Shown here: in pieces, positions 43,178-52,403 of the stretch
Layout: each line of letters opens with the position of its first letter
Position numbering within the stretch: the stretch's first letter is position 1
NCBI RefSeq assembly: GCF_001580545.1
Contig: NZ_LRBG01000003.1
Span: forward strand, 186,001 to 250,000
Source: Paraburkholderia monticola
Lineage (GTDB): Bacteria > Pseudomonadota > Gammaproteobacteria > Burkholderiales > Burkholderiaceae
DNA length: 64,000 nucleotides
Direction: 5' to 3'
Position numbers and translations under genes: made by a program
The notes under the pieces: generated by a model
The model's database searches: none
Told to the model about the DNA's origin: nothing
The model's input: the letters and a program-made list of their open reading frames with translations, nothing else

Positions 43178-44506
43178 TCAGACTGCGGGGGCGTGCTCCC
43201 CCGCGCCCGGCTCGACGAGTGTGTCGTCGACCGCGGGCACGAAGCGCAGCGCGGCGTCACGATTGAGCACGCGATGCGCGCGCGCCTTGTCGATGTCGTT
43301 TTCCCACACCGCGACCACCACGGTCGCGACGCAGTTGCCGATCAGATTGGTGAGCGCGCGGGCGATGCCGACGAACCAGTCGACCGGCAGGATCAGCACG
43401 AGGCCGAGCACCGGGATCGCGGGAATGGCGGAGAGCGTCGCCGCGAGAATCACGATCGCCGAGCCCGGAATGCCGTGCGCGCCCTTCGACGTCACCAGCG
43501 ATACCAGCACCACGACGATCAGGTCGTGAATCGACAGCGGCGTGTTGGTGGCCTGCGCAATGAAGATGACCGCGAGCGTCAGATAGATCGAAAAGCCGTC
43601 GAGGTTGAACGAGTAGCCGGTCGGAATCACGAGGCCGACCGTCGAATCCTTGATGCCCATCCATTCGAGCTTGCGCATGATCTGCGGCAGCACGGCATCG
43701 GACGATGCGGTGCCGAGCACGATCGACAGTTCCTCGCGCAGATAGCGGATCAGCTTGAAGATGCTGAAGCCGGCGAGTCGCATCACCGCGCCGAGCACGA
43801 GCACGACGAACACGACGCAGCTCGCGTAGAAGACCAGCACGAGCATGCCGAGCTGTTTCAGCGACTCGACGCCGTAGGTGCCGGTCGTGAACGCGATCGC
43901 GCCGAGCACGCCGAGCGGCGCGAGCTTGATGATGAAACCCATCACACGGAAGAACACCTGCGACAGTTCATCGATCAGCCCGCTCACGCGCTGCGCGCGC
44001 TTGCCGAGCAACGACAACGCGGAGCCGAACAGCACCGAGAACACGAGGATCTGCAGGATGTCGCCGGTCGCGAATGCATTGATCGCGGTGTCGGGGATGA
44101 TCTTCAGCAGGAAGCCCGCGGTGTCTTTCAGGCTTTTCGCATGCTCGGTGTAGGTCGCGAGCGACCCAGCATCGAGCGAATTGAGGTTCACGTTCATGCC
44201 GGCGCCGGGACGCGTCGCGTAGGCGAGCAGCGCACCGATCACGAGCGCGACCGTCGTCATCGCCTCGAAGTAGACCACGGACTTCAGACCGACGCGGCCG
44301 ACCTTGCGCAGATCGCCCGCGTGCGCCATGCCGCTCACCACGACGCAGAACACGATCGGTCCGATCACCATCTTGATCAGCTTCAGAAAGCCATCGCCGA
44401 GCGGCCGCAGCGACTGCGCGAAATGCGGAAATACGGCACCGAGCACGACGCCGACCACGAGCGCTATCACGACCCGGCCAAATAGCGAATTGAAGAATTT
44501 CAACAC
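43178..44506 (-). CDS. DctA-type dicarboxylate:cation symporter
   Basis: A 442-aa membrane carrier of the DAACS family, with about eight hydrophobic segments and two re-entrant loops. Signature blocks are LKLIKMVIGPIVFCVVVSG, LGTASSDAVLPQIM and GYSFNLDGFSIYLTLAVIFI. DctA proteins import succinate, fumarate and malate. Its place between alc-allA and a GntR regulator, all with the same operator, suggests its real substrate may be a product or intermediate of ureide breakdown; that is inference. Confidence 0.88.
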   Translation of the reverse strand: MLKFFNSLFGRVVIALVVGVVLGAVFPHFAQSLRPLGDGFLKLIKMVIGPIVFCVVVSGMAHAGDLRKVGRVGLKSVVYFEAMTTVALVIGALLAYATRPGAGMNVNLNSLDAGSLATYTEHAKSLKDTAGFLLKIIPDTAINAFATGDILQILVFSVLFGSALSLLGKRAQRVSGLIDELSQVFFRVMGFIIKLAPLGVLGAIAFTTGTYGVESLKQLGMLVLVFYASCVVFVVLVLGAVMRLAGFSIFKLIRYLREELSIVLGTASSDAVLPQIMRKLEWMGIKDSTVGLVIPTGYSFNLDGFSIYLTLAVIFIAQATNTPLSIHDLIVVVLVSLVTSKGAHGIPGSAIVILAATLSAIPAIPVLGLVLILPVDWFVGIARALTNLIGNCVATVVVAVWENDIDKARAHRVLNRDAALRFVPAVDDTLVEPGAGEHAPAV

Positions 44507-44548
44507 GGCTTCCTCCTACGGATGGTTGTCTCGGTCACTTCTGTTCAG

Positions 44549-44563
44549 ACTGGTCCGACCAGT
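44549..44563. promoter_or_regulatory. predicted GntR operator, dctA/gntR intergenic
   Basis: ACTGGTCCGACCAGT is a perfect 15-bp palindrome with a single central base, located 43 bp upstream of the dctA-like gene and just ahead of a TATACT -10 element (44592-44597) for the divergent gntR. Its shape fits FadR-family operators (TNGTNNNACNA). Confidence 0.65.
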
Positions 44564-44709
44564 ACTGTTATGGCCAATAGTAGGAAGTCGATATACTCCC
44601 GTCAAGGATTGATCGAACAGTGTTTACCCGTTGTTTTTTCGGCGATTTCGGGTCGGATTGGGGATTTCGCGTGGCGTGCGATACGCCCTCTTCGAGCCCG
44701 TATTAGAAT

Positions 44710-44724
44710 TGCGGTCAGACCACG
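44710..44724. promoter_or_regulatory. predicted GntR operator, autoregulatory
   Basis: TGCGGTCAGACCACG carries the palindromic core GGTC-A-GACC and lies 20 bp upstream of the gntR ATG, a position that would let the regulator control itself. Confidence 0.5.
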
Positions 44725-44744
44725 CTACCGAGCGCCTGCATGTC

Positions 44745-45431
44745 ATGAAAAACGTCCCGCATACCGTCACCGACGCGGCCATCGCCACCATCCGCGAGCG
44801 CATCGAAGCGGGGGTCTATCCGGTCGGTAGTCTATTGCCGGCGCAGCGCCAACTGTCCGATGAATTGTCGATCAGTCGCGCGTCGCTGCGAGAGGCGCTC
44901 TCCACGCTCGAAGCGCTCGGCTTGCTGGTGATCCGCCCCGGCAAGGGCGTGTACGTGGAAAGCGCGCAGGCGAAGAACGCGCAGGCGTGGCGTTTCGCCG
45001 AGCAGTCGTCGCTGCCCGACACCTATCAGATGCGCTACGCGCTCGAAGGCTTCGTTGCCCGCATGGCGGTGCTCGCGGTCAGCGACGACGATCTCGCGTG
45101 GCTCGAAGAAAACATCACCGCCATGCAAAGCGCGCTCGCCTGCGATGAACTCGACGAAGCGGCGCGGCTCGATTATGCGTTCCATATGCGCATCGTCAGC
45201 ATCGCGGGCAATGCGGCGATCGAGTCGATCCTGCGCAGCAGCGCCGAAATCATGAAGGAAAGCCAACGCATGCCGTTTTACCGGCGCGAGCGGGTGCTAT
45301 CCACCTACACCGAGCATCGCGCGATTCTCGACGCATTGAAGGCCCGCGATTCGCTCGCCGCGGGCAAGGCGATCGAGACGCACATCGCCAACGCCGCGCA
45401 ACGCGCCGGCGTCTATTTCCCGACGCCGTAG
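44745..45431 (+). CDS. GntR-family (FadR/FCD) regulator of the ureide cluster
   Basis: A 228-aa regulator with an N-terminal winged HTH (LSISRASLREALSTLEALGL, about residues 40-59) and an FCD ligand-binding domain (YALEGFVARMAVLAV, then EHRAILDALKARD and ETHIANAA). It is divergent from the DctA-type carrier. Three GGTC-N-GACC palindromes flank the alc, dctA and gntR starts. The effector is unknown; allantoate, ureidoglycolate, glyoxylate or a C4-dicarboxylate are candidates by context. ATG 44745 replaces an upstream start at 44631 that would span the operator. Confidence 0.88.
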   Translation: MKNVPHTVTDAAIATIRERIEAGVYPVGSLLPAQRQLSDELSISRASLREALSTLEALGLLVIRPGKGVYVESAQAKNAQAWRFAEQSSLPDTYQMRYALEGFVARMAVLAVSDDDLAWLEENITAMQSALACDELDEAARLDYAFHMRIVSIAGNAAIESILRSSAEIMKESQRMPFYRRERVLSTYTEHRAILDALKARDSLAAGKAIETHIANAAQRAGVYFPTP

Positions 45432-45451
45432 GCGGTAAAAACCGCAGACGA

Positions 45452-45481
45452 AAAAAAAGCCGCTCCGAAGAGCGGCTTTTT
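45452..45481. terminator. bidirectional terminator between gntR and gap
   Basis: A 12-bp stem (45454-45465 with 45470-45481), CGAA loop, with A8 before it and T5 after; it closely resembles the terminators at 17430 and 24931. Confidence 0.85.
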
Positions 45482-45503
45482 CATGCAGCGTGAAACCCGA
45501 AAC

Positions 45504-46514
45504 TTACTTCGCGTTCGCGAGCGCCACAGCCGTGTCCAGCATGCGGTTCGAGAAGCCCCACTCGTTGTCGTACCAGCTCGACACCTTCACGAGACGGCCC
45601 GACACCTTGGTCAGCGTCGCGTCGAAGGTCGACGAAGCCGGGTTGTGGTTGAAGTCGATCGACACGAGCGGTGCGTCGTTGTAGCCGAGGATGCCCTTCA
45701 GCGCGCCTTCCGACGCTTCCTTCATGATCGCGTTGACTTCCGCGACCGTCGTGTCGCGCGCGGCGATGAACGACAGGTCGACGACCGACACGTTGATCGT
45801 CGGGACGCGGATCGCGTAGCCGTCCAGCTTGCCGTTCAGTTCCGGCAGCACGAGGCCGACCGCCGACGCAGCGCCGGTCTTGGTCGGGATCTGGCTGTGC
45901 GTGGCCGAACGCGCGCGGCGCAGGTCTTCGTGGTACACGTCGGTCAGCACCTGGTCGTTCGTGTACGCGTGGATCGTCGTCATCAGGCCGTTCACGAGAC
46001 CGATCTTGTCGTTCAGCGGCTTGACCAGCGGCGCGAGGCAGTTGGTCGTGCACGATGCGTTCGAGATGACTGTGTCCGATGCCTTCAGCACGTTGTGGTT
46101 CACGCCGTAGACGACCGTTGCGTCGACGTCCTTACCGCCCGGCGCCGAGATGATGACCTTCTTCGCGCCGCCCTTGATGTGCGCGCTCGCCTTTTCCTTG
46201 GTCGTGAAAAAGCCCGTGCACTCCATCACGACGTCGACGCCCAGCTCGCCCCACGGCAGTTCGGCCGGGTTGCGGTTCGCCAGCACGCGGATCTTGTCGC
46301 CGTTCACGACGAGGTAGTCGCCGTCCACCGACACTTCACCCGGGAACTTGCCGTGCGCGGTGTCGTACTGCGTCAGGTGAGCGTTGGTCTTCGCATCGCC
46401 CAGATCGTTGATGGCGACGATTTCGATATCGTGCTTCTTGCCGTTTTCATAGAAGGCGCGCAGGGTATTGCGGCCGATCCGGCCGTAGCCGTTGATTGCG
46501 ACGCGAATCGTCAT
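45504..46514 (-). CDS. gap: glyceraldehyde-3-phosphate dehydrogenase
   Basis: Type I NAD-dependent GAPDH, 336 aa. The Rossmann start is [17 protein letters not shown], the catalytic Cys is in [13 protein letters not shown], and the C-terminus holds [13 protein letters not shown]. It is 110 bp downstream of tkt on the same strand, linking glycolysis/gluconeogenesis to the pentose phosphate pathway; the pair is likely one operon. Confidence 0.97.
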   Translation of the reverse strand: MTIRVAINGYGRIGRNTLRAFYENGKKHDIEIVAINDLGDAKTNAHLTQYDTAHGKFPGEVSVDGDYLVVNGDKIRVLANRNPAELPWGELGVDVVMECTGFFTTKEKASAHIKGGAKKVIISAPGGKDVDATVVYGVNHNVLKASDTVISNASCTTNCLAPLVKPLNDKIGLVNGLMTTIHAYTNDQVLTDVYHEDLRRARSATHSQIPTKTGAASAVGLVLPELNGKLDGYAIRVPTINVSVVDLSFIAARDTTVAEVNAIMKEASEGALKGILGYNDAPLVSIDFNHNPASSTFDATLTKVSGRLVKVSSWYDNEWGFSNRMLDTAVALANAK

Positions 46515-46624
46515 GATTTATCTCCTGATGGCTAAAAAATCCGTTTATGTTCGCCTGGTCGGGCATGCGCTTCCGTGCGTTGCCGCGCAGCCTCGATCAG
46601 CGCGACGGCAACGCGATGCACCGT

Positions 46625-48646
46625 TCAGCCGAGCGCGGCCTTGGCCGTCGCCACCACGTGCTCGACGGTGAAACCGAAATGCTTGAACAGCACGCCTGCC
46701 GGGGCCGATTCGCCGAACGTGTCGATGCCGACCACGCCGCCTTCCAGACCCACGTACTTGCGCCAGAAATCCGACACGCCCGCTTCGATCGCGACGCGGC
46801 GCACGCCGTGCGGCAGCACGCGTTCGCGGTACTGGGCGTCCTGCTTGTCGAACACGGTCGTCGACGGCATCGACACGACGCGTGCCGCGATGCCTTCGCG
46901 CGCGAGCGGCTCGACGGCCTTCATCGCGAGTTCGACTTCCGAGCCGGTGGCGATCAGGATGATCTTACGCGCGACGATCTCTTCGTCCCAGTCGCGCAGC
47001 ACGTAGCCGCCCTTCTCGACGTTGGCGATCTGCGCGTCGGTGCGCTCGTTGAACTGCAGGTTCTGGCGGCTGAAGATCAGGCACGACGGACCTTCATGCT
47101 CGATCGCATGGGTCCAGGCCACCGCGGTTTCGACCGTGTCGGCCGGGCGCCACGTTTGCAGGTTCGGGATCAGGCGCAGGCTCGCGACGTGCTCGATCGA
47201 CTGGTGGGTCGGGCCGTCTTCGCCGAGACCGATCGAGTCGTGCGTGAACACGAAGATCGACGGCGACTTCATCAGCGCGGCGACGCGCAGTGCGTTGCGG
47301 CTGTAGTCCGAGAACGTCAGGAAGGTGCCGCCGAATGCCTTGAAGCCGCCATGCAGCGCGAGGCCGTTGATCGCGGCGCTCATGCCGAATTCGCGCACGC
47401 CGTAGTTCACGTAGTTGCCGGCGGCACGGCCTTCGGCATTCACGCGCACCGGCTTGGCGGCCTTCCAGTTGGTCAGGTTCGAGCCGGTCAGGTCGGCGGA
47501 GCCGCCGAGCAGCTCGGGCAGCACAGCCGACAGGCCTTCGATGGCCTGCTGCGACGCCTTACGCGTCGCGACGGTTTCGGCGCGCTCGTTGGCACCGGCG
47601 ATGATTGCGCGCGCCTTGTCCTTCCAGTCGGCCGGCAGTTGCTTCGCGCTGCGGCGCTTGAACTCGGCAGCTTCCTGCGGGTACTTCGCCGCGTAGGCCG
47701 CGAACGCCTTGTCCCAGTCCGCTTCGAAGCGCGCGCCCGCTTCCTTCGCATCCCACGCTGTGTAGACTTCCTGCGGAATCACGAACGGCTCCCACTTCCA
47801 GCCGATCGCCTCGCGGGTTGCCGCGATTTCCTTGTCGCCAAGCGGCGCGCCGTGCGAATCGTGCGAGCCTGCCTTGGTCGGCGCGCCTTCGCCGATCACG
47901 GTCTTGCAGCAGATCAGCGTCGGCTTGTCCGACTGCTTGGCCTGCTTGATCGCCGCGTCCACTGCGTCGACGTCGTGGCCGACCACGTTCGGGATCACGT
48001 TCCAGCCGTACGCTTCGAAGCGCTTCGGCGTGTCGTCGTGGAACCAGTGCACCACTTCGCCGTCGATCGAGATGCCGTTGTCGTCGTAGAACGCGATCAG
48101 CTTGTTCAGCTTCAGCACGCCCGCGAGCGAGCAGGCTTCGTGCGAAATGCCTTCCATCAGGCAGCCGTCGCCGACGAACACGTAGGTGTGGTGGTCGACG
48201 ATCTTCGCGTCAGGCTTGTTGAATTCCGTAGCGAGCAACGACTCGGCGAGCGCCATGCCGACCGCGTTCGCGAGACCCTGGCCGAGCGGGCCCGTGGTCG
48301 TCTCGACGCCCGGCGTGATGCCGTATTCCGGGTGACCCGGCGTCTTCGAATGGAGCTGGCGGAAGTTCTTCAGCTCTTCCATCGGCAGATCGTAGCCGGT
48401 CAGATGCAGCAGCGAGTACAGCAGCATCGAGCCATGACCGTTCGACAGGACGAAACGGTCGCGATCCGCCCAGTGCGGGTTCTTCGGGTTATGGCGCAGA
48501 TGGCGCGACCACAAGGCGACGCCGATTTCGGCCATGCCCATCGGCATGCCGGGGTGGCCGGAGTTCGCCTTTTGAACGGCGTCCATGGCCAGCGCGCGGA
48601 TCGCGTTAGCCATCAGGGAAGTGGGTGCGGGAGACGGGGTCGTCAT
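46625..48646 (-). CDS. tkt: transketolase
   Basis: Thiamine-diphosphate enzyme that moves two-carbon units between sugar phosphates. The 673-aa protein starts [17 protein letters not shown] and has the TPP motif [17 protein letters not shown], the substrate His of SGHPGMPMG, and the pyrimidine domain with [17 protein letters not shown] 48646 was chosen; the frame is open upstream to 48781 but that part is Ser/Ala-rich and not family-like. Confidence 0.96.
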   Translation of the reverse strand: MTTPSPAPTSLMANAIRALAMDAVQKANSGHPGMPMGMAEIGVALWSRHLRHNPKNPHWADRDRFVLSNGHGSMLLYSLLHLTGYDLPMEELKNFRQLHSKTPGHPEYGITPGVETTTGPLGQGLANAVGMALAESLLATEFNKPDAKIVDHHTYVFVGDGCLMEGISHEACSLAGVLKLNKLIAFYDDNGISIDGEVVHWFHDDTPKRFEAYGWNVIPNVVGHDVDAVDAAIKQAKQSDKPTLICCKTVIGEGAPTKAGSHDSHGAPLGDKEIAATREAIGWKWEPFVIPQEVYTAWDAKEAGARFEADWDKAFAAYAAKYPQEAAEFKRRSAKQLPADWKDKARAIIAGANERAETVATRKASQQAIEGLSAVLPELLGGSADLTGSNLTNWKAAKPVRVNAEGRAAGNYVNYGVREFGMSAAINGLALHGGFKAFGGTFLTFSDYSRNALRVAALMKSPSIFVFTHDSIGLGEDGPTHQSIEHVASLRLIPNLQTWRPADTVETAVAWTHAIEHEGPSCLIFSRQNLQFNERTDAQIANVEKGGYVLRDWDEEIVARKIILIATGSEVELAMKAVEPLAREGIAARVVSMPSTTVFDKQDAQYRERVLPHGVRRVAIEAGVSDFWRKYVGLEGGVVGIDTFGESAPAGVLFKHFGFTVEHVVATAKAALG

Positions 48647-48918
48647 GTCGAGTCCGGAGACAGAGTCAGAAAGCGGGGGCGCGCTTGATGCCCGGAAGCT
48701 CGGCGACCAGTTCGCTACGGCGCACGATGCGGCGCCAGGAGACGCGAAACGGGCAGAGCAAGCGGACAAGGCTGAAAGCATGACATTCTAGCAGAAGGTT
48801 AACCCGTATCCGGCCCGAAAGCCGCCTGGCCGTTAGGTTCAACGCACGCGCCGCCATGTCGCGGCATTTACAATTCGAGCAGCTGATTGCCCCACGTTGC
48901 CGATCGAGCCCGTCCGCC

Positions 48919-49821
48919 GTGAACGCTCCTCTGTTGTTCCATCCATGCCCCGACGCCGTCTATGGCTTTCCTCACGCGCGCCTCGTCGAGCGTGTCGAGT
49001 CGCGCTATCAGACGATCGAGATCTGGGACACGCCGCAGCTCGGCACGCTGTTCACGCTCGACGGCCGTCCGATGACGTCCGCCGGCGACGAGTTCATCTA
49101 TCACGAATGCATGGTGCATCCGGCCGCGCTCGCGCACCCGGCGCCGCGCGCGGCGCTGGTGCTCGGCGGCGGCGATGGCGGGGCCGCGAGGCAGTTGCTC
49201 AGACATCCGGGCATCGAGCGGATCGTCGTGGCGGAGCTCGATGCCGAGGTCGTGCGGCTCACGCGCACGCATTTGCCGGACGTACATGGTGGAGCGTTCG
49301 ACGATCCGCGCGTCGAGCTCGTGATCGGCGACGCGGCGGATTATGTCGCGTCGGCGGCTCATGCGATGCACGGTGCAACGAACCTCCCGACCGCGCAGTT
49401 CGATCTTGTCGTGTTCGACCTGACGCCGCCCGATTCGCCGGCGGCCGGCCTGTACACGCCGGCCTTCTACGCGCAGTTAAAGCGCGTGCTGCGCGCGGAC
49501 GCGTTGCTGTCGCTGCATCTCGGCTCGCCGTACTTCCACGCGCCGCGCATCGCCGCGCTGCTTCGCGATCTGCGCGCCGCGTTCGCGCAGGTGCGCACGC
49601 TGAGCACCTTCGTGCCGCTCTACGGCTCGCTATGGATGATGGCAATCGCAAGCGACACACTCGACCCCGCCGCGCTGACCACCGACGCGCTCGCGCAACG
49701 CATGGCCGCGCGCGGCATCGCTTCGCTGCGTCACTACGAACCAGCCCTGCACGCGGGGCTATTCTCGGCAGCGCGATCGGTGCGCGATAAACTGAGTCCG
49801 TTGACGAAGCCATCCATTTGA
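48919..49821 (+). CDS. speE: spermidine synthase-like aminopropyltransferase
   Basis: Transfers an aminopropyl group from decarboxylated SAM to putrescine. The SAM-binding motif LVLGGGDGGAARQLL is intact, with IWDTPQLGTLFTLDGRPMTS before it and the catalytic-region FDLTPPDSPAAGLYT after. Length is 300 aa from GTG 48919 (NAPLLFHPCPD); the ATG at 48856 would add 21 residues without family resemblance, so the start is uncertain. No speD is nearby, so the aminopropyl donor gene must lie elsewhere or the enzyme may use another amine. Confidence 0.86.
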   Translation: MNAPLLFHPCPDAVYGFPHARLVERVESRYQTIEIWDTPQLGTLFTLDGRPMTSAGDEFIYHECMVHPAALAHPAPRAALVLGGGDGGAARQLLRHPGIERIVVAELDAEVVRLTRTHLPDVHGGAFDDPRVELVIGDAADYVASAAHAMHGATNLPTAQFDLVVFDLTPPDSPAAGLYTPAFYAQLKRVLRADALLSLHLGSPYFHAPRIAALLRDLRAAFAQVRTLSTFVPLYGSLWMMAIASDTLDPAALTTDALAQRMAARGIASLRHYEPALHAGLFSAARSVRDKLSPLTKPSI

Positions 49822-49928
49822 AGCGTGGCCGCCTTCTTGCTCGAATCGATTCGAGCGATCCCGGCATGCCGCGCCCGACCGAAACCCGAAACAGTGACCT
49901 CGCTGACCCACGAGATCCGGAGAACTCC

Positions 49929-50342
49929 ATGACCGCCCCCCGCCCCGCCGGTGTGCCCTGGCTGACCCCCTATCTGACGGTGCGCGACGCGCGCGCGTCG
50001 ACGGCGTTCTTTACGGCGGCTTTCGGCTTCGAAGTGCGCGACAGCGTGCAGGACGACGGCGTCGTCATGCACGTCGAGATGACCTATCAAGGCCAACTGA
50101 TCGTGATGTTCGCGCCCGAAGGCGCATTCGGCTCGACCGCGCAGACACCGAAAAGCGCGGGCACGATCGCGCCGCAATCGTTCTACGTCTATGTCGAGGA
50201 CGTCGATGCCGTGTATGCTCGCGCGCTCGCGGCCGGCGCGAAGTCGCTGAGCGAGCCGCAGGACCAGTTCTGGGGTGACCGCTTCGCGCAGGTCGAGGAT
50301 ATCGATGGCTATCGCTGGGCGCTCGCCCGCCACCTTTCCTGA
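49929..50342 (+). CDS. VOC-superfamily (glyoxalase/bleomycin-resistance-like) protein
   Basis: A 137-aa single-domain protein. WLTPYLTVRDARASTAFFTA and WGDRFAQVEDIDGYRWALA are typical of PhnB-type VOC proteins. Function within this broad family cannot be set from sequence. The ATG at 49929 is preceded by GGAGAACTCC. It lies 19 bp before rsmE and 107 bp after speE. Confidence 0.87.
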   Translation: MTAPRPAGVPWLTPYLTVRDARASTAFFTAAFGFEVRDSVQDDGVVMHVEMTYQGQLIVMFAPEGAFGSTAQTPKSAGTIAPQSFYVYVEDVDAVYARALAAGAKSLSEPQDQFWGDRFAQVEDIDGYRWALARHLS

Positions 50343-50361
50343 ATTCAAGAGTCTTCCGTCG

Positions 50362-51102
50362 ATGCCCCGTTTTTTTGTCGATACGCCGCTTTACCCCGAC
50401 GACTCGATCGCGCTGCCCGACGACGTCGTGCGCCACGTGGCCGTGCTGCGTCTGCAGCCTGGCGATCCGCTCGTGCTGTTCAACGGCGAGGGCGGCGAAT
50501 ACGGCGCCGAGCTCGTTGAGGTCGAGCGCCGCTCGGCTCGCGTGAAGATTCGCGAATTTCGCGCGCTCGAGGTCGAGCCGCCGTATCGGCTCACGCTCGC
50601 GCAAGGCATCGCCGGCGGCGACAAAATGGACTGGCTGATCGAGAAGGCCGTCGAACTCGGCGCCTCGGGCTTCGTGCCGCTTGCGGCCGCGCGCAGTGTC
50701 GTGCGGCTCAGCGGCGAGCGCGCGCTGCGGCGGCAGCAGCACTGGCAGGGTGTGGTGCGGGCCTCGTGCGAACAGTGCGGGCGTAATCGTCTGCCGCAGG
50801 TGATGGCGGTGCAGGAATTCGGCGCGTGGCTCGATACGCTATCGCGCGAGCCGGCGCCCGGTGAGCTGCGCCTGCTGCTGTCGCCGCGCGCCAGCATCAG
50901 CTTTGCGGCGCTACCCGACGCGCCCCCGCAAGGCCACGTCACGCTGCTGATCGGCCCCGAAGGCGGCCTTTCCGCCGACGAGGAGTCCGCAGCCGGCGAG
51001 CAAGGTTTTACCGCCGTGGGCCTGGGGCCGCGCGTGCTGCGCACGGAGACCGCGGGAATCGCGGTGCTGGCGGCGCTCGCAGCGCGCTGGGGCGGTTGGT
51101 AA
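50362..51102 (+). CDS. rsmE: 16S rRNA m3U1498 methyltransferase
   Basis: SPOUT-class methyltransferase acting on the 30S subunit. The 246-aa protein starts MPRFFVDTPLYPDDSIALPD; the knot region is LLIGPEGGLSADEE with GLGPRVLRTETAGIAVL near the C-terminus, both standard for RsmE. It is the last gene of a plus-strand group and ends in a terminator. Confidence 0.95.
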   Translation: MPRFFVDTPLYPDDSIALPDDVVRHVAVLRLQPGDPLVLFNGEGGEYGAELVEVERRSARVKIREFRALEVEPPYRLTLAQGIAGGDKMDWLIEKAVELGASGFVPLAAARSVVRLSGERALRRQQHWQGVVRASCEQCGRNRLPQVMAVQEFGAWLDTLSREPAPGELRLLLSPRASISFAALPDAPPQGHVTLLIGPEGGLSADEESAAGEQGFTAVGLGPRVLRTETAGIAVLAALAARWGGW

Positions 51103-51131
51103 GCAGCGGTTTGGCGAGCCAACGCCCAAAA

Positions 51132-51162
51132 GCAAAGGCCCGCTAAATTGGCGGGCCTTTGC
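51132..51162. terminator. bidirectional terminator between rsmE and the barstar-like gene
   Basis: A perfect 12-bp stem (51132-51143 with 51151-51162) between converging genes. The T runs are short and interrupted on both sides. Confidence 0.75.
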
Positions 51163-51231
51163 CGTCTTTACCGCGACGTTCGCTGCCGGATCCCGGCAAC
51201 TTCGCCCCAACGGGCGAAATTCCTCCGAACC

Positions 51232-51792
51232 TCAAGCGAACGAGTAGAACACCCGGAACGCGACTTTGCGCTCGGCCCAGAATTCGGCCGCTTCGCGGAA
51301 CACATCGAGCAGCGTCTCGCGCCCTTCCTTGTCGAATTTCTGCGCAATTGGCAGATGTTCGAGCACGATCACGAAACCGGGCTGCGCGCCGGCTTTATGC
51401 ACGAGGTCGGTTAGGCAGTCGTACAGCGCGTCGTAGTTCTTGCCGAAATGCTTGGGAAACAGGAACGAAGTCGCGATCGTCTCGAGCACCTCCTGCTTCG
51501 AGGCGGCGTTCGCGCAGTGCGCATACAGAAAGTGCTGGCCAAGCTGGTTGGCTTCGTCGGCGAGATCCTGCACGCGGAACGCACGGATCGACTGCACGAT
51601 ATTCGGCCGCACCGTCCTGAAAAGGCTCATGGGCTCCTCGTTCGATGAAACCACCGTGCCCGCCTCACTTTGATTGTCGCGACCCTGCTCGGCGGCCCGC
51701 ATCTTCATGACGCGTTGGAACAAATTGCCGTCGCCGGCCGCGAAAAGATCCGTCGCGACTCCCGAATCGTGCGCGTAGATGTTGTCGCTCAT
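51232..51792 (-). CDS. barstar-family ribonuclease inhibitor
   Basis: A 186-aa protein whose C-terminal 90 residues match barstar: FPKHFGKNYDALYDCLTDL, then FVIVLEHLPIAQKF and LLDVFREAAEFWAERKV. Barstar binds and blocks barnase-type RNases in the cytoplasm. An N-terminal extension of about 60 residues (MSDNIYAHDSGVATDLFAAG) is not in the 90-aa Bacillus protein; an internal ATG near 51630 could give a shorter form. It starts 16 bp after the RNase gene, so inhibitor and enzyme are made from one transcript. Confidence 0.88.
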   Translation of the reverse strand: MSDNIYAHDSGVATDLFAAGDGNLFQRVMKMRAAEQGRDNQSEAGTVVSSNEEPMSLFRTVRPNIVQSIRAFRVQDLADEANQLGQHFLYAHCANAASKQEVLETIATSFLFPKHFGKNYDALYDCLTDLVHKAGAQPGFVIVLEHLPIAQKFDKEGRETLLDVFREAAEFWAERKVAFRVFYSFA

Positions 51793-51808
51793 GCCGTTCA
51801 TCCCGATG

Positions 51809-52222
51809 TCATTCAACAATACGATTAAAACTGGTGTAGTGGTCGTCCGAGTAATAACAATTGTCGGTTCGCTGTGGCGGACCTCCGCAGACGATGCGGC
51901 GCGCCCCGCGATTGCGCGCGTGAGGCGTGGGGACGGTGTACTCGTGGTAATAGCCGCGCCGATGGGCGGGCAGCACCCGTTCGTAGTTACCGAATACGAT
52001 GCCGTCCTTCTGATACGGGTAAGGTCCGCCGGCGGCAATGAGGTTCAACGTGTTGACCGCCTCGCGCGGCAATTGCGCGAGTGCGACGGTGCCCACCTGC
52101 CCTTCCGCCGCAGCCGGCGCCGAGTAGTCTCGCGCCAGCGCTTCGGGCGCGAAACCAGACAGTGCGCAGAGCGCGGCAGCACCGATCAGCACGCCTTTGA
52201 TGCGCAACCCGTTGCGTGCCAT
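51809..52222 (-). CDS. exported guanyl-type ribonuclease (RNase N1/T1/Sa family)
   Basis: A 137-aa precursor with a signal peptide (cleavage after ALA at residue 30). The mature 107 residues match microbial guanyl-specific RNases: LPREAVNTLNLIAAGGPYPY, then HEYTV with the catalytic Glu94, GARRIVCG with Arg109, and DDHYTSF with His128. Spacing is like Streptomyces RNase Sa. Cys112 and Cys122 could form a disulfide. The barstar gene follows. A promoter (TTGATT, 17 bp, TACCCT) lies at 52276-52304. The role may be nutrition from extracellular RNA or competition. Confidence 0.88.
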   Translation of the reverse strand: MARNGLRIKGVLIGAAALCALSGFAPEALARDYSAPAAAEGQVGTVALAQLPREAVNTLNLIAAGGPYPYQKDGIVFGNYERVLPAHRRGYYHEYTVPTPHARNRGARRIVCGGPPQRTDNCYYSDDHYTSFNRIVE

Positions 52223-52275
52223 GTATCAGGTTTCCCCGCTGTCAGATCACGAGTTTGACGACCATGAAAGTCGTA

Positions 52276-52304
52276 AGGGTATCGCTAATAGCCTTTGGAA
52301 TCAA
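52276..52304 (-). promoter_or_regulatory. predicted promoter of RNase-barstar operon
   Basis: Minus-strand TTGATT (plus-strand 52299-52304) and TACCCT (52276-52281) with a 17-bp spacer; the start would give a leader of about 50 nt before the RNase ATG. Confidence 0.5.
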
Positions 52305-52381
52305 CGTTCGACGGCCTGCGGCACCCGATCCGACCCCACGGAAAAGCCGTCGGCCGCGACTTTGACGACATTTGACAGAAT

Positions 52382-52403
52382 GTTTAGCCTGCTCAGGCTA
52401 AAC
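52382..52403. repeat. 22-bp perfect inverted repeat
   Basis: GTTTAGCCTG, CT, CAGGCTAAAC: ten-base arms around a two-base centre. It lies upstream of the RNase gene and at the head of the orphan RNA candidate. It may be an operator or the base of a hairpin; TTGACG (52362-52367) with TAGCCT (52385-52390) at 17 bp could be a promoter that overlaps it. Confidence 0.5.

Noticed and set aside
46547..48688. 713-aa plus-strand open frame opposite tkt
   Set aside because: Antisense shadow of transketolase with Arg/Val/Asp/His-rich composition and no recognisable family.
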